64,000 bases of DNA from contig JAVHNS010000004.1 of assembly GCA_036872755.1 (NCBI GenBank), forward strand, positions 1,178,001-1,242,000. The letters are read 5' to 3'. The notes beneath the pieces were generated by a model. That model was not told the DNA's origin. It was given only the letters and a program-made list of their open reading frames with translations, and did not search any database. Shown here one piece after another: positions 45,720-57,904 of the stretch. The stretch comes from Orbilia blumenaviensis. Lineage: Eukaryota; Ascomycota; Orbiliomycetes; Orbiliales; Orbiliaceae. How positions within the stretch are numbered: position 1 is the first letter of the stretch; the number at the start of each line of letters is the position of its first letter. A program made the translations under genes and the position numbers.

Positions 45720-48382
45720 TTCCGACAAAGGGCATGAGCCGTGGCCACTCCACTATTCCGATGCTAACCAAATATAAATCACAGCTCAGATACGGGCAAT
45801 CTATTGCCCTTTGGTGTACCTGAGCTGAGTAGCAGAAGCCTGGCTGTGTTGGAGCAATTTCGAATTAGGAGCAATCATTCAATCAACCCCGAGATCTTAA
45901 TAGAGTAGAATAAATGATGCCCTTTCTAAAGCCAATTGTGGACCCGTTCAACTTTTATAGCGTTCTCGTCCCGAGTCATTTTTTTCCAGAATGTCGGATG
46001 CGCATATGCTCACGGCGGGGATATTGTAACTATCACGTAGCTAAGTGAACTCAATAACCAGGACGCTAGCGATCCATGTTTACCCGAAATGATGAACTCT
46101 GTCCGCCGATGTTAATCCGATCGACGAAAAGGTAATATTGATCTCGAGCAGAGGGTTCTGATGTGTTGCTTTGGTGGTGGTGTAGCTGGACCGCATTTGC
46201 TAGACTAGACGGTCTTTTGCTCCAAATGGGCATATTTCGACGGATGAGGAAGTGTTCCCAGAAAATCAGATCGTTGATTAGGCCGGATCAGGAAAGATTG
46301 TGATAAGGTTTATTCTCCGAAGTCTGGTCCCAAGAAGCGCTGCGGGAGAGGGTTTGGAGCCATCTTTAGCATAGGGCCTGGATCCTCGTTTGAAATCGGG
46401 GAGAACTTTGTCCCTGAGTCTATATTGCCCAGTTATTGCTTCTAAAGTTTTCGTTACTTCGTCCCATCAAGATTACATCGATTGCCGATTGTTGAGAAGC
46501 GCGAAAGGTCTGGGGGAGGACTCAGGGAAAGATTTACCCCTTATAATTGGATTTCAATTGCGAAAACCGCACCAAAATTGCGATTTGCCTCTATTTTATA
46601 GACCATGGATTCTTTATGGCCCATTTGCAAATATCAATAAAATTTTATCATCATTCAATAAACATGCGTTTGTCCTCAATATGCCCAGGTGTTGGAAGTA
46701 CTGGGAGAATGTCCTCAATGAATTCAAAAGATGAATTATGATACTATTATATGGGGATTTTGGTTGGAATAGCTCCCTCCCAACCTATTATTAAAGAAAG
46801 GGTGCAGTTTCTGGGTACTAATTACAATTTTGGATAATTTCTGGTATCCGGCTGATGGGAAAATGTCTGTATGATGGCACTCCGAGGTAGACGAGGGCCT
46901 GCTCTGCTGTCCAAGTCAAACTTTGTTCGTAATTAAATGTATGATGTTAATGACCCAATCGCATCTTTTCCGAAGGTGGGACAGTTCACATAGTATAGGA
47001 CGAATGCTTTATTATGTGGAATATCCCGAATTCAACTTCTCGTGTTTTTGCTTCTCTCCGATCGAGCGGGTTAACTTGAGACTCAGGTACTAAAGTATGT
47101 TGAAGATTTGAAACCACGAGAATTCGCAGTCGATCCAAAAGAATTAAAGGTTCAACGTGAAATGTTTTTATTAACTTTCTAGCTCTGTGGGAGACTGCCC
47201 AATGAAATCTTCCAACTATCTTTTTCCATGATTAATCTACCTATTTCTTTGCCGTAATTAATTTCGAAGGTGAGTACGAAGCAAAACCCATGGCGGTGGA
47301 AAATATCAACACATTCCGTGCTGTTGGAGTTCCATTCTCGGTAACTACCGGTTGCACAGGTTCGGCCGAGTTAAACCCGAAGCAGATTGGCTGGCTGGGC
47401 GCAGTTCCACGCGGTTTCTCAGCTGGGGGCCAATTTGGTGCGGACAAGAAGACTCAAGGCTGTCAAGCTTCCGGCCAAGTCGGTGCCATTTCTTGGGCTG
47501 AGGATGACAGGGGCATCCAAAATAGAAATGGTCGATGTCACCCTCCGTCGCCCTTGGCTTGGCCATTATCGATAAGCAATGAGATCGTAATATAATGGCA
47601 CTTTATCGAGTGATAATGGAGTTAGTGCCAGCCAGCCTACCCAACTGTGAACCGTCTTTCCGGATACCTCCACCTGGCCTAGCCAGCTGCAGAGCTTGTA
47701 ACCTAATAATCTGTCCCTGGCTAAAGCAAGACAGTGCATACGCAAGCCATCGATTGGTATTAATATTAAAGTAGCACCCGTGTGCTCAGTCAGTATTAGC
47801 TTACCAGCACCGACTGGCCACTAAACGGCAACACTAGTACTAAGGGGAGGATCCGAGAAAAGAAGAGGAACGAGTAAAATGGGGTGTGTATTGAGGAATC
47901 GAACAGACGGGTTTGGTTCCCGGCTGCATCGGCATTTAATGCATTCGCAGTTACTGCTGCAGGAAAAGGCCGAACCTGGCGGACGGTAATAACAAGCATA
48001 CTGTTTAGTAACATAAGTAGTAATAATAAATAGAAATTCCTCGATCAACGGCTGGCAACCATTCCGCTTTAGACATCGACCGATATTTTTTTGTATTTAT
48101 AGCCTTGTCGCGCGTCATCCGGCCGTTGGTTATCCCTTAAAAGGCTGAGTGCGCGCTGGGAATTTAAATACGAGTCTGGACGCTTGGATTTATTTTTCTT
48201 CAATCGTTCATCTACTTGAGGCCCCCCAATAATTTTTAATTCCGCAACAACTTCCTCCGAGCCCTATTGGTTTATATATATTGCATTGTTAGAATTGATT
48301 CTAGAGTATCTTCAGCGGGGTTGGTTTGAAATAACCGGTAGTACATCATTAACCTGCAGCCTTCGAAGTCGGTCGCATCACC
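45720..48382. other. Divergent intergenic region (2.7 kb)
   Basis: Contains the nested inverted repeat described separately. ORFs at 46390-46734 and around 47241-47595 (both strands) have no recognised similarity or splice partners. No transposon or tRNA recognised. Confidence 0.55.
45782..45827. promoter_or_regulatory. Nested inverted repeat upstream of the deacetylase gene
   Basis: The outer arms cagctcag (45782-45789) and ctgagctg (45820-45827) are perfect inverse complements. Inside them, gggcaat-ct-attgccc (45794-45809) is a second perfect 7-bp palindrome. The dyad lies 63-108 bp upstream of the deacetylase ATG on its own strand. It could be a regulator-binding site or an mRNA 5'-leader hairpin; no function is shown by the sequence. 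Confidence 0.4.
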
Positions 48383-50288
48383 ATGATCAATATGCGGGGA
48401 AAACTGGGAGGGCTTATGGCCGCTATGCTTATGTCGAGCATGGGGCTGGTGGAAGCAATCGCACCTCTAACGATAAAGGGCAATAAGTTCTTTGACTCGC
48501 AGACGGGAGCGCAATTCTACATCAAAGGTACGCGATGGCAATTCCAGTTCAAAGTCCCGAAACCGAGTCTATAGACTACAGGGCTATGGCCACTTCTAGA
48601 CCCAAAGGAAGCGTATGGGGCTGACGTAACAACACTCTGTTTGGTTGCATATAATAGGTGTTGCATACCAACTGCGTGCTCGAACTGTAGGTTAAACCAT
48701 TCAAATTGGTGTGCTTCGATGAGCTATGTGATCTAATTGAGAGCAGGATCCTTTGGTCGACAAGGACCAATGCGCGCTCGATGCCGCCCTAATGAAAGAG
48801 CTCGGCGTCAATACGATCCGTGTCTACCAAACCGACTACAGCGCCAACCACGACGACTGCATGAAGATTTTCGCCGATGCAGGGATATACCTTTTCGTCG
48901 ACCTCGCTAACTATGAGACCGGAATCAACGAAGATAACCCGTACTGGAGTCAAGACCAGCTTTCTTCGTTTGCGGCTACTTTGGATGCCTTCGCAGGCTA
49001 CGAAAATACCGTCGGGTTTTGGATTGGAAACGAGGTTATTACCAAGTGTAGATCTACCACCTAAAACTACAAAAGAGAAAGTGGCTTTTTTTAAAACTAA
49101 TACTGTGAACTTTTATAGCTGCTGGTGAACGGGCGGTCTATTTTATTGCCGCCGCCGTTGCCGATATCAAAACCCATATCAAGAACAAGAACTACGACCA
49201 CCCAATTTACATTGGCTATGCCTCCACCGATAACGCTGATACTCGGTAAGCTCGGAATTGATCACCTAGGATACTGAGACAAAGAAAACTGACTTGGCCC
49301 AGTCCGTACGTTCAAAACTACTTGGCATGCAATCACGAAGGCTTCACAGATAGAGATTCTTCAATTGATTTCTATGGTGTGAATGCCTATGAATGGTGCA
49401 ACCCAACGGATACATTTGAGACTAGTGGCTATTCTCGCCTGACTGGTTATCTTTCGGCTGCCCAATATGATATCCCGGCCTTTTTCAGCGAGGACGGATG
49501 CAACACAAGCCCGCCCAGACTTTTCGAGGACATGTTCTCCGTCTTTGGTCCTAATATGACTGATGTAAGCTCTGATAATGAAAGTGGCGCCTGAATGGGG
49601 GTGTATATCTAACGGGGGTATAGTGGTGGTCTGGAGCTATTGTCTACGAATGGATCAACGAGAGCAACAAATACGGATTGGTTAGCTATGGAATGGTCAA
49701 AGACCCGTCTACTGCTGTCGGCGGCGATCCATATGAAAGGTATCTTTTACCTCTGACAATCGTAAGGGCAAGTGAACTAACTGCTACGCAAAAAGATCCG
49801 GTACTCCAACCCCGGTAACTCCAGACTTCAGCAATCTAAAGACTGTTTGGGCCAGTGTTAGCCCAACAAGCCTCACACTGAGCGCGTATGCGAAAGGTCC
49901 CCTCCCCAAGGTCATCTATAGGTGCTGATACCCAACGATTAGGTATACCCCAACCAATACTCAGGTTGACTGCCCAGCCTCTGTTAGTGCCTGGAATATC
50001 GACCCGAGTGCTAGCATCCCAACTCTCGGAGATATCGCAACATCCATGCCCGCCTCTACTAATACTGGTTTGTCCCCTTCGCGCGCTCCCTCCACTTCCA
50101 CTTCCACTTCCAATCCTTCTACCCGTGTTACGAGCACCTCAACAAATTCGAGTCCAACGAGTTCTAATTCGGAAATTTCAGCGGCGTCAACGACAACCTC
50201 TAAGCCAAATTCGGCGAGCCTGGTCAAGATCTCGTCTTGGCCAGTTGCTGTTGTCATGATTATCACAACGTTTATGAGCATGTACTGA
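48383..50288 (+). CDS. Second GH72 1,3-beta-glucanosyltransferase-like gene (471 aa, eight exons)
   Basis: Exons are 48383-48527, 48658-48686, 48747-49047, 49119-49245, 49303-49564, 49624-49739, 49796-49885 and 49943-50288; all phases join. A signal-peptide-like leader is followed by APLTIKGNKFFD. Then come FYIKGVAYQ, the acid/base Glu154 in WIGNEV and the nucleophile Glu264 in FFSEDGCN. VYEWINESNKYGLVSYG ends the catalytic domain. The tail is Ser/Thr-rich with a hydrophobic end (WPVAVVMIITTFMSMY), consistent with a GPI signal. There is no CBM43 module. Compared with the GH72 gene at 18.9 kb it has many more introns, and Asp265 replaces the usual Tyr after the nucleophile. Role: cell-wall glucan remodelling, if active. 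Exon 2 is only 29 nt. Confidence 0.88.
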
Positions 50289-51112
50289 ATTCTTCAGGTT
50301 AAGGGGTGTTGTTTAAGTATAGTATTATAGTTCATAGGGCCCTTTGCTTTCATTGTTAGCATGCATGCCGGGTAAGAGAAGGGGTCCGCGAAAGCGCTTG
50401 TGCTTGTATCATATCCCGATGTTTGTCCATGATGGTAGCATAGCTAGTATAGTTAAAGTAGAGCGAGACTAACCCTGATTACCTGACTTTAGTTTTTAGC
50501 ATTGAAATTAAGGTTATGGATTGATGGCTTATTTTTTCAGGCTCAGTGGTTATTTTCTTGTCCCGTACCATAAACTTCCGTCTAACGTGATTATTTTCCT
50601 TCGATATGCTTCTACTCTAGCTCAGTACAGTCATAGGCGATTTATATTGCATTGCATTAGAGCTCTAGAATAGTACTGGCTATAATTTGGTTAAATAAAA
50701 CCGTCAGTGCATAATGGTAGATACCTAGGCAAACGGCTACTGATACTATGAGACTAGATAGAGAATATGTTAATATGATTCGTCCTTTCTAACATTCCCC
50801 TCAATGAAGCCGACTCTCATAGCCCTTTCATTCTCGTACGAGAGATAACCGGGTGCGTTGACAACACAACCTTCTTGAAAATAACACAAATGCGCGCACA
50901 CACGCGGATCTGGACCTGGAGTTCACTTTTGGCCAAGTCGTGTTCCCCTCAAAGGGCTACCCCCCCTTTTGTTTCGTTTCTGATAGTTATTTAACAAAGG
51001 TTCAGGTGCCTTTCAGACCTACTAGCTCTCCAATTCATCGATTCAGGTTCAATTGACTTGATGTGGAATCTTCTCGGTGTTTTTACCCTGTAGCCTAAAA
51101 CAAAGACGCGCC
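50289..51112. other. Intergenic region, promoter of the F-box gene
   Basis: 824 bp with no gene recognised. Confidence 0.5.
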
Positions 51113-52249
51113 ATGGCTGCTGCCAGTTTTACCTCCCTCCCAACCGAAATTGTTCATGAGATCCTAGGCCATCCAGATCTTAATCGCTTGGACCTATATC
51201 ATGCGATTCTCGTCTGCAGGTCATTCTACCATATCGCGAAGCAGTATCTCCCACGCGACGCAGATATCATTCTTCGCAACAACCGACCCCGCAAGTTAAT
51301 CAGTTTCTTGAGACGACTACTTGCCGACCCCGCTTTCGGTCGAGGTATCACTGAGGTGACACTGATATGGGGATACATTCATGGCTCTCATTGGCGTCAG
51401 TCTGGTCCTCCCGGCGAGAATGGTAAACCGCAGGAAGACTTCAAGTGGACAGCGGGGGAACTGGAAGGTCTTGATAAGCTCGCGAAAAAGTACAGTTTCC
51501 ACCCACGGTGGGTCAAATCTATCGAAGAACTTCAGGATCCCGGTTCACTGTTAATCCCTATCATATGCCTACTCCCTGAGCTCGAAGAGTTGGATATGGG
51601 AACTCCGACCTGCGACACCGCGCTTGAAGGGGTTCATAATGACTGTCTGGACTCGCACTTTGAGGAGTTTCTTCAAAGACTGATAATGGATGATAAGAAA
51701 GGTATCAGGGAGCCCGAGGAGCTACAAGTCGGGTTTCCGGAAGCTTTTAAGAGTTTGAAAGCTTTCACGAGGGGGGATAGCGAGGATACGGATGGTTTTG
51801 ATATCGATAAGATCGTACCCGTTTTCCTGTTTCCGAGTATCGAAAGGATTGAGTTGAACACATTTGGTGGAGATTTCAACCTCCTCACGCGCTTTACGGA
51901 ATCTTCTTACCTGTGCAAAGTTAAACATGTCACGTTTTTTAATGTTGAGTGTGAAGCTATAGAGCTTGCTACGTTCTTTAGATTCTGTGAGGCGTTGGAG
52001 TATGTGAAGGTTAGGTTTGAGTGGGTTGATATGGGGATTCTGGAAGATGAAGAAGATATTGAAGAGACTTTTAATATCGGTGTTATCCAGAGGGTTTTGA
52101 TGGAGGAGCATAAGGATACTTTGAAGGATGCTGAAGTAGAGGTTGAGAGGAATTATTGGTGGTTTAAGAGGAGGAAGGGGAAGTGGAAGAGTGGGTGGAA
52201 GCCTTCTTGGTGGGGGAATGAGGACTGGGGGAGCGGGGAGGAGGACTAA
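51113..52249 (+). CDS. F-box protein (378 aa, intronless)
   Basis: The ATG at 51113 starts MAAASFTSLPTEIVHEILG. Residues 7-50 (TSLPTEIVHEILG... LYHAILVCRSFYHIA) form an F-box, which binds Skp1 in SCF ubiquitin ligases. The rest has no clear Kelch, WD or LRR repeats but contains the kind of leucine-rich patches common in fungal F-box proteins. The C-terminus is Trp/Lys/Arg-rich (YWWFKRRKGKWKSGWK) and ends acidic. The frame also extends 12 codons upstream only to a GTG, so the ATG was chosen. It lies convergent to a BTB gene and just upstream of four BTB paralogues; both domain types can serve as substrate adaptors of cullin ligases. The target is unknown. Confidence 0.8.
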   Translation: MAAASFTSLPTEIVHEILGHPDLNRLDLYHAILVCRSFYHIAKQYLPRDADIILRNNRPRKLISFLRRLLADPAFGRGITEVTLIWGYIHGSHWRQSGPPGENGKPQEDFKWTAGELEGLDKLAKKYSFHPRWVKSIEELQDPGSLLIPIICLLPELEELDMGTPTCDTALEGVHNDCLDSHFEEFLQRLIMDDKKGIREPEELQVGFPEAFKSLKAFTRGDSEDTDGFDIDKIVPVFLFPSIERIELNTFGGDFNLLTRFTESSYLCKVKHVTFFNVECEAIELATFFRFCEALEYVKVRFEWVDMGILEDEEDIEETFNIGVIQRVLMEEHKDTLKDAEVEVERNYWWFKRRKGKWKSGWKPSWWGNEDWGSGEED

Positions 52250-52601
52250 TATACGAAAGGGGTGTCTTTGGTTACTTGATTGAATGGCCTGTAATAGGGG
52301 TGATCCGGCTCACTGGCTGAATTTATTGAATGAGGTGAAAAATGAAAGTGTGTAGCAAGCATAAGCATAGCCCTCAAAACAAGACTTTGCGCGTCATTAA
52401 AAACATAGGTGTATTTGTAGCTTAAAGGAAGTCAGGCCAGTTCAGAACCACATATATACTATGGTCCTGTGATCAGTCATTATCAGGGGCGCCACGTTGC
52501 AGCAGCCAGTTCTCGAGGGGTATAATTCGCCGTGGGTTAGGCTCTGTAGATTGCTCTCCATCGATTTCGTAATTTGGATAGGCTGTATGGGGCCAGCTTC
52601 T
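52250..52601. other. Gap between converging genes
   Basis: 352 bp holding the 3' ends of the F-box and BTB genes. Nothing further seen. Confidence 0.55.
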
Positions 52602-53673
52602 CTAGATCTCGTCCCAGCCCTCGACTCGGCGATATAAAGCCTTCTTGCGAGCCATAGCGGAAAGGTGCTGAACCGCCAAAACCTGCGCCTTTTCAACCTC
52701 TTCAAGTGTTAACTTTAGCTGCTGATTAAGGATATCTGCGGCGAACTCAGGAATACAACGAGCCAATCTTAGGATATGGGGACTGCAAGCTATCACCAAA
52801 GGATATTGGGCACAAATTTGAGAGAGTAACCCTCGGAACAGATCAAGTTTTGTGATATCAAGCCAAGATTTCATGTTTTCCATGTGTCCCTTGAGTGTTA
52901 CTGTAGCATCCGAAGGGGCTTCGGCGCTGAGAAGCTCGTCTTTATTGTCGTATGTGCCTTGGTATATCATCTCAATCAACAATCCCCAAGTTTCTAGTAA
53001 CTCCACCCGAGGCTCTGATAGAGTATCTGCCGGTTTCAGGCATTTAAACGAGAAATCAAGTTCCTTAAACTTTTGTTCTGCCTCTGTCTTGGCTTGTTCA
53101 TAGATGTAGGCTTTAAACTCCGTGGCTTGTATTTTCTCCCCGAAGAGATATGCTTTCCCGTAACATAACAAGGCATTTGGGGTTGTCTGTGGTTCGCATT
53201 TCCCATTATACGCGAATTCAAGGAAGAGTTCGCATGCCTCCGGAGTATCCACAGGTGTCGAGAGGACCACTTCTTTATTTGAATTTTCCGCGAATTTGGA
53301 GTTGAGAAGTTGTTTGAAGTAGTGCGAAGAGCGGATTAAAACGGATTCGTGGACGTGGTAGACTTCCTCTTGGGTGTCGGGCGAGCCAACCTTTAAGGCT
53401 ATCGTTGGAGACTTCAGAACTCTATATCCGGTAACATTCTATGGGTTAGATGTGGCCCTCGTTGTCTGGTCCTGCTTATGGGGATTTACATCGCGCGGGT
53501 ATGCGGTAAGCACACCGGATGCTATTTTAAATACTCTTTGATGCCGTCCGTAGCGACTGCGAGGAATTACCCAAGCTTGTAGTCGTTATAATTATCCCCG
53601 CAAAAGTCGTGACGCTGGCATGGCAATCAAATCTAGGAATCAGAGTGACTTACTGTGATAGTGCAGAATCCAT
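52602..53673 (-). CDS. BTB/POZ-domain protein without the Cys module (279 aa, two exons)
   Basis: Minus-strand exons are 53673-53654 (20 nt, MDSALS plus two bases) and 53421-52602, with a 232-nt intron in phase 2. The junction reads MDSALSQVLKSPTIALKVG. The BTB domain spans residues ~10-120: VYHVHESVLIRSSHYFKQLL, EACELFLEFAYNGKC, YGKAYLFGEKIQATEFKAYI. A helical C-terminal region follows, ending KKALYRRVEGWDEI. First-exon size and splice phase match the four plus-strand BTB paralogues downstream, but the Cys-rich exon is absent. The first exon rests on phase and a perfect GTAAGT donor, so the start is less sure than the BTB part. BTB proteins commonly act as Cul3 adaptors or in transcription. 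Confidence 0.72.
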
Positions 53674-54553
53674 CCGTATGGATGTATTTGCAAACAACGA
53701 GCTAATATAGCTTTAAGGACAGTTTATGTGAAATAAGATATACCTCGCTTCTGGTTTCCAAGCTTCTAAGCTGGTGCTGGATGTGCTCTGGAAACTTCCG
53801 CGGAGTTTCAAGGCTTTTTAGCCTTTGCTGTAGCTATGGGCACTTAGAAATCCTGCGATGTGACTGAAAACCCTGGATTAGTAAGTAAATGTATGCGTAT
53901 GTACCTCAACACGAATTTGAGCAAAAGTACGAAAGAGGTGGTTTCCCAGGTCGGTCAATGTTATTGGTCGCAGTGTCCGTGGTCTAAACTATACCAGCAT
54001 ATGGGAAATAGCAAAGAAGGCGGGGGAGTTGGACTGATCAAACTACACAAGGCTGGAACTTGCCACTGGTATACACTTTGCATGCAACCCAACCCAAGTA
54101 AATGACGTTTTGAGTCTAATGAAATCGAAAATTATCAAATGTAGCCTGCAGTTGAATTCTCAATGTCGAAAAACTACGGTATTCTAGACCTCCATGCAAA
54201 TGTAATTAATCTTCAGGCAGTTTACCCCGCACTGAGAAGAAGATTCTTTTTTGTTTTAAAGGATTACGAAGAGTCGCGATCGGGTTGCGCAGCAGCCTCA
54301 TAATCTTCAACGCATAAATTTAACCAGAACCTCACTAAAATTATAAATACAAGAGGAAATACAACTACCTTCACCCTAATCACTACAGCCAGCCAGCAGC
54401 AAAGCCTAGAAAAACAACTTGGACAGAAATAACCTAAACCAGCCCTATATCGATCAATTATAAGGGAGGAGAAGAAGGGCGTGGAAGTACGCACTGAGAA
54501 AACAAGCTATCTCACGAGCCTTTCTAGGGGGTTTAATCGTCGACAGCCTCAAG
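53674..54553. other. Divergent intergenic region between BTB genes
   Basis: 880 bp between the starts of the minus-strand BTB gene and the first Cys-BTB gene. Short ORFs only (53860-54105, 54264-54494). No gene recognised. Confidence 0.5.
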
Positions 54554-55699
54554 ATGGTAAAGCGTGGCATCGCAGGGTACGTTATCGTTTACTCTTCTAC
54601 TATGTATCGTTGGAGCCGTAAAAATAAAGTCGTTTGAGGATTTTAGCGATTTAAAAAAGTAACACAAGGGCGCGATGTTTTCACATATTCCTTATCACTA
54701 ACATTATGTGCATATATAGTTGTGGGCGTTACTGCCAGAGTTGCAAGATGGATTGTACTTGCGAGTATTGCAGTTACTGCCATACCTGTTGCTATCGCAA
54801 TGTCACTAATTATGGCACACACACTTGGTCCCATACTTGCACCGGTCCGGATCCTGTTCAGCCTACGGTCACGAAGGCCACGAAGGTCGACTCTGTCGAT
54901 GTCAGTGGGTTTCTAAGGGATACCTCTGATCGGTTCGCGCAGTAAGCATTCTAAAATAACGACCTTGACGATATATAGACCAGATAGCTTACGCCCACGG
55001 ATAATCTATAGATTTTGCGGATCGGAGGTATATGCCATCAAACTCAGCGAAGATAAAACATATTTCGTTCATGCGGAAGCTCTTCGTCAAACGTCTCCCG
55101 TAATGAAAAAACACATAGAGCTTGAAATGAAGGAAAAGTTGACAAAGACTATCGAATTAAAAGACATGGTTAACAATGACATTGCTTTCGTCTTTTTTAT
55201 GCAGTTCAGCTATTTCGGTAGCTACGGATATGATGAAGCTAAAGAGGACGCTTTGCAGGTGCATGCTATGGTTTACGTCTTCGCTGAGAAATTTGAGGTT
55301 CTCAGACTGAAATCACTTGCCTTGAAAAAGGCCACGGTCCTATGTTCAAAGGCTGTTAATGATAAGTCTGCTACCGGCCTCATAAAGGTTCTACAATTTG
55401 TACTCCCGGAGACTGTTGCAACCATCTACAGCGGAACCTACGACCCTAGCACGGGGAAATATCCATCTTCCCTGAATGAAAAGTCGGGCAATGACACTAT
55501 TGCAATCAAATCAACCGTTAGAGATGGGTTCCGCATGCTTCTAGCAAAATTCGCGGCTCACTACATCGAAAAATTGCGCCAAAACGAGTCCTTCGTTACT
55601 GCTATTCAGGAATATCCGTCATTCGGGGTAGATGTTTTACTTTTTACGGGAACTACCTCCACTTTTTCAACAGATGGTAAAGGGTGCTTGCAATTTTGA
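54554..55699 (+). CDS. Cys-module/BTB paralogue A (about 321 aa, three exons)
   Basis: Exon 1 is 54554-54576 (MVKRGIA + GG). Exon 2 starts at 54720 and encodes CGRYCQSCKMDCTCEYC and SYCHTCC, a 23-residue module with eight cysteines and one histidine, then WSHTC and a polar linker. Exon 3 is 54979-55699 and carries a BTB domain (VYAIKLSEDKTYFVHAEALR, VHAMVYVFAEKFEVLRLKS) and the C-terminal DGFRMLLAKFAAHYIEKLR block. The exon 2-3 junction is unsure. A canonical GTAAGC donor at 54942 leaves an intron of only 37 nt. A weak GTTTCT donor at 54909 gives 70 nt, the same phase and a protein 11 residues shorter. There is no signal peptide. The module probably binds zinc or another metal (inference). 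Same orientation and architecture as paralogues B-D. Confidence 0.8.
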
Positions 55700-56837
55700 G
55701 GTGTGTCGTTTTGAAATTGAATCGTCTTATCCTCGTTTACAGCTCAACGTACCACGGTGGTATCAGAATCTATGATGTACTCAAGTGCATCCGATTGGGA
55801 GCTAAGAATTCGGCCCTGATGTCCTGACAATTAGTAGAAATTTTTTACCACCTAGCTCCTCTTCTTCTTTGATTTCCTTGTTGAATAGCGTACCAGGGAA
55901 CTTGAAAAATGTATTAAACAGTAGCGCATTCGGAATAATAGCACCTTCCCCGCCAATTTTGAAGTTATAAAGTAGTGGAGATACTTTTCAAAATTTATAT
56001 AGAACAGCTAGCTGGCAATAATCTCTGGTTTTCCGACGAATTTTTCTCTTTCGTGGAAACGTTTCAAAAAATGAAAGTTGATCCGTCCAAGCAGCTGTAT
56101 TCACTTGCTGAACAATAATCAATTGTACTTTAGTTTACTTGTTATAAGTACAATACAAACAATTACAATTACATGCGACAACTCTACTGTTCAGGCAGCT
56201 AATGCGCAGACGTACAGACATCTAGATATGCATCTGTCGAGGAATGTGACAACAGCAATCTTCTTAGGCTTTAGATACATTATAAACAGTCTTTATGACT
56301 CCACTGCAGCACGCTGCAGGCCGAAGATTCGCATTGGCTATCGCTAACTCTAAACAGCTTACCCTCTGAGTCATTGAAACAATCACCGCCCCCCAACACT
56401 ATTCGTATCATGTGATTTCGTGAGAGGCAACCAACCCTTTATATAATGTTCAGGTATGAACGCGTTCAATATATATGTGTATAACACTTCTTCTCTCATC
56501 TTTTATGCATTATCACAATATTTTGATAGTTCATTTGATATCCTACTCTCAGTTGGTCTTATAAACCAGCCTCACTCTCAATTCAGTACTTGCAATCCAA
56601 CAGCTCATGGCTTCCTAAAAAACCAAAAATCAATTTACAGTGCCTGCGCTCCGCCCTCAAGGTTTGCAAAGCGAAGGTATTCCTTTCTTCAGCGTTAGTT
56701 TCTGAAATTAGTTATTTTCGACTATCGATACTTGACATCCCCTGTTGATGACTATTCTACACTATAAACCAAAACATAGTTAAAGATTGAAGATATTGTC
56801 TATCTATACGTAGCTATATTGAGACGTCAGCGACATC
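55700..56837. other. Intergenic region between BTB paralogues A and B
   Basis: 1.1 kb, AT-rich. ORFs at 56078-56347 and 56456-56698 show no Cys module or BTB remnant that I can recognise. Confidence 0.5.
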
Positions 56838-57904
56838 ATGGTGAGAGGGTATCCAGGGTAAGTATCTGGCTTTTCCAACGAGACCAGCTTTTCCCACACC
56901 TCCGAATTATTTGAATACTAAAACGTGGAGCACAACACTTTTAGTTGCTATCGCTTCTGCCAGGAGTGCAAAGCTGATTGCATTTGTAAAAACTGCGATT
57001 GGTGCCACACATGCCGGCCGCACAAGGACCTCGTTGAGAGTCTACCTACTACTACAATTGATACCACTAGCGGTCCCCGCGACACCGAAAATAATATTGC
57101 CTGTGATAGTTATGATCGGTCTCATAGTTGTGATCTAGGTGCCGCTCAAGGTCAGGGCGGTTCCATAAAACCGAATAGCAAGGACCATGCGCTCACTTTG
57201 CAAGGGTTAGTAAACAGGGGATGGTGCCCTCTTCTTTCACTATAACATCAACTAAGCTAGTGTATTATAGGGCCATCAACTCCGATCTTTTCGTAGTAGT
57301 CGTTGGGCCCGAGAAGAAGGAATTCAGGATACACACCAAAGCCCTTTGCGCGGCATCGATATATTTCAACAACATTATAAATTCTGGGATGATTGAATCC
57401 CGTGATAAGACTGTTACACTAGGTGATGGTATTGATCCCGATACATTCGCCTTGTTTGCGCAATACTGCTATATGCAAGACTATGTCTACGACGACAAAG
57501 ATCACTTGGAACCACTTTATCTCCATGCTAGAGTTTACATCCTTGCTGAGAGATTACAATGTATGGGTCTGAAAACCGCTTCCCTTCAAAAAGCTAGCCA
57601 CCGCTGCTTTACATCCACACCTTCCGCAAACTCAAGTAAAATGACAGAGACAATTCTCGCAATCTACAATCATACGCACGACATAAACACTGGGAAATTT
57701 CCGGTCGGTCCGAAAGACAAGTGGCCTGATTGTGATGGTGTAATAAGAGATGGATTTCGCATGCTACTGGCGAAGTATTGGGCAACTCACCTCGTTGAGT
57801 TAAGGAAGCAGGAAGCTATTGCTTTGACATATCAAGAATGCCCGGAGTTTATGGCGGATCTGATTCTTTTTGTTAATCCGGGTAGCCCCCCATTATTGGT
57901 ATAA
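56838..57904 (+). CDS. Cys-module/BTB paralogue B (304 aa, three exons)
   Basis: Exons are 56838-56857 (MVRGYP + GG), 56945-57205 and 57271-57904; introns are 87 and 65 nt, both phase 2. Exon 2 opens with CYRFCQECKADCICKNC and DWCHTCR, the same spacing C-x3-C-x2-C-x3-C-x-C-x2-C-x2-C-H-x-C as the paralogues. A linker of about 60 residues contains RSHSC. Exon 3 carries the BTB domain: SDLFVVVVGPEKKEFRIHTK, FALFAQYCYMQDYVYDD, LHARVYILAERLQCMGLK. It ends with the shared block VIRDGFRMLLAKYWATHLVE and YQECPEFMADLILFV. This is the cleanest gene model of the array and served to place splice sites in the others. Function is unknown; the BTB domain implies protein-protein interaction. Confidence 0.85.

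Noticed and set aside
47241..47595. ORFs of 68-101 aa on both strands near 47.3 kb
   Set aside because: Overlap each other on opposite strands; neither shows a domain or convincing introns.
51077..51112. Upstream extension of the F-box ORF
   Set aside because: Begins with GTG, not ATG; the MAAASFTSLPTEI start at 51113 places the F-box at the usual distance.
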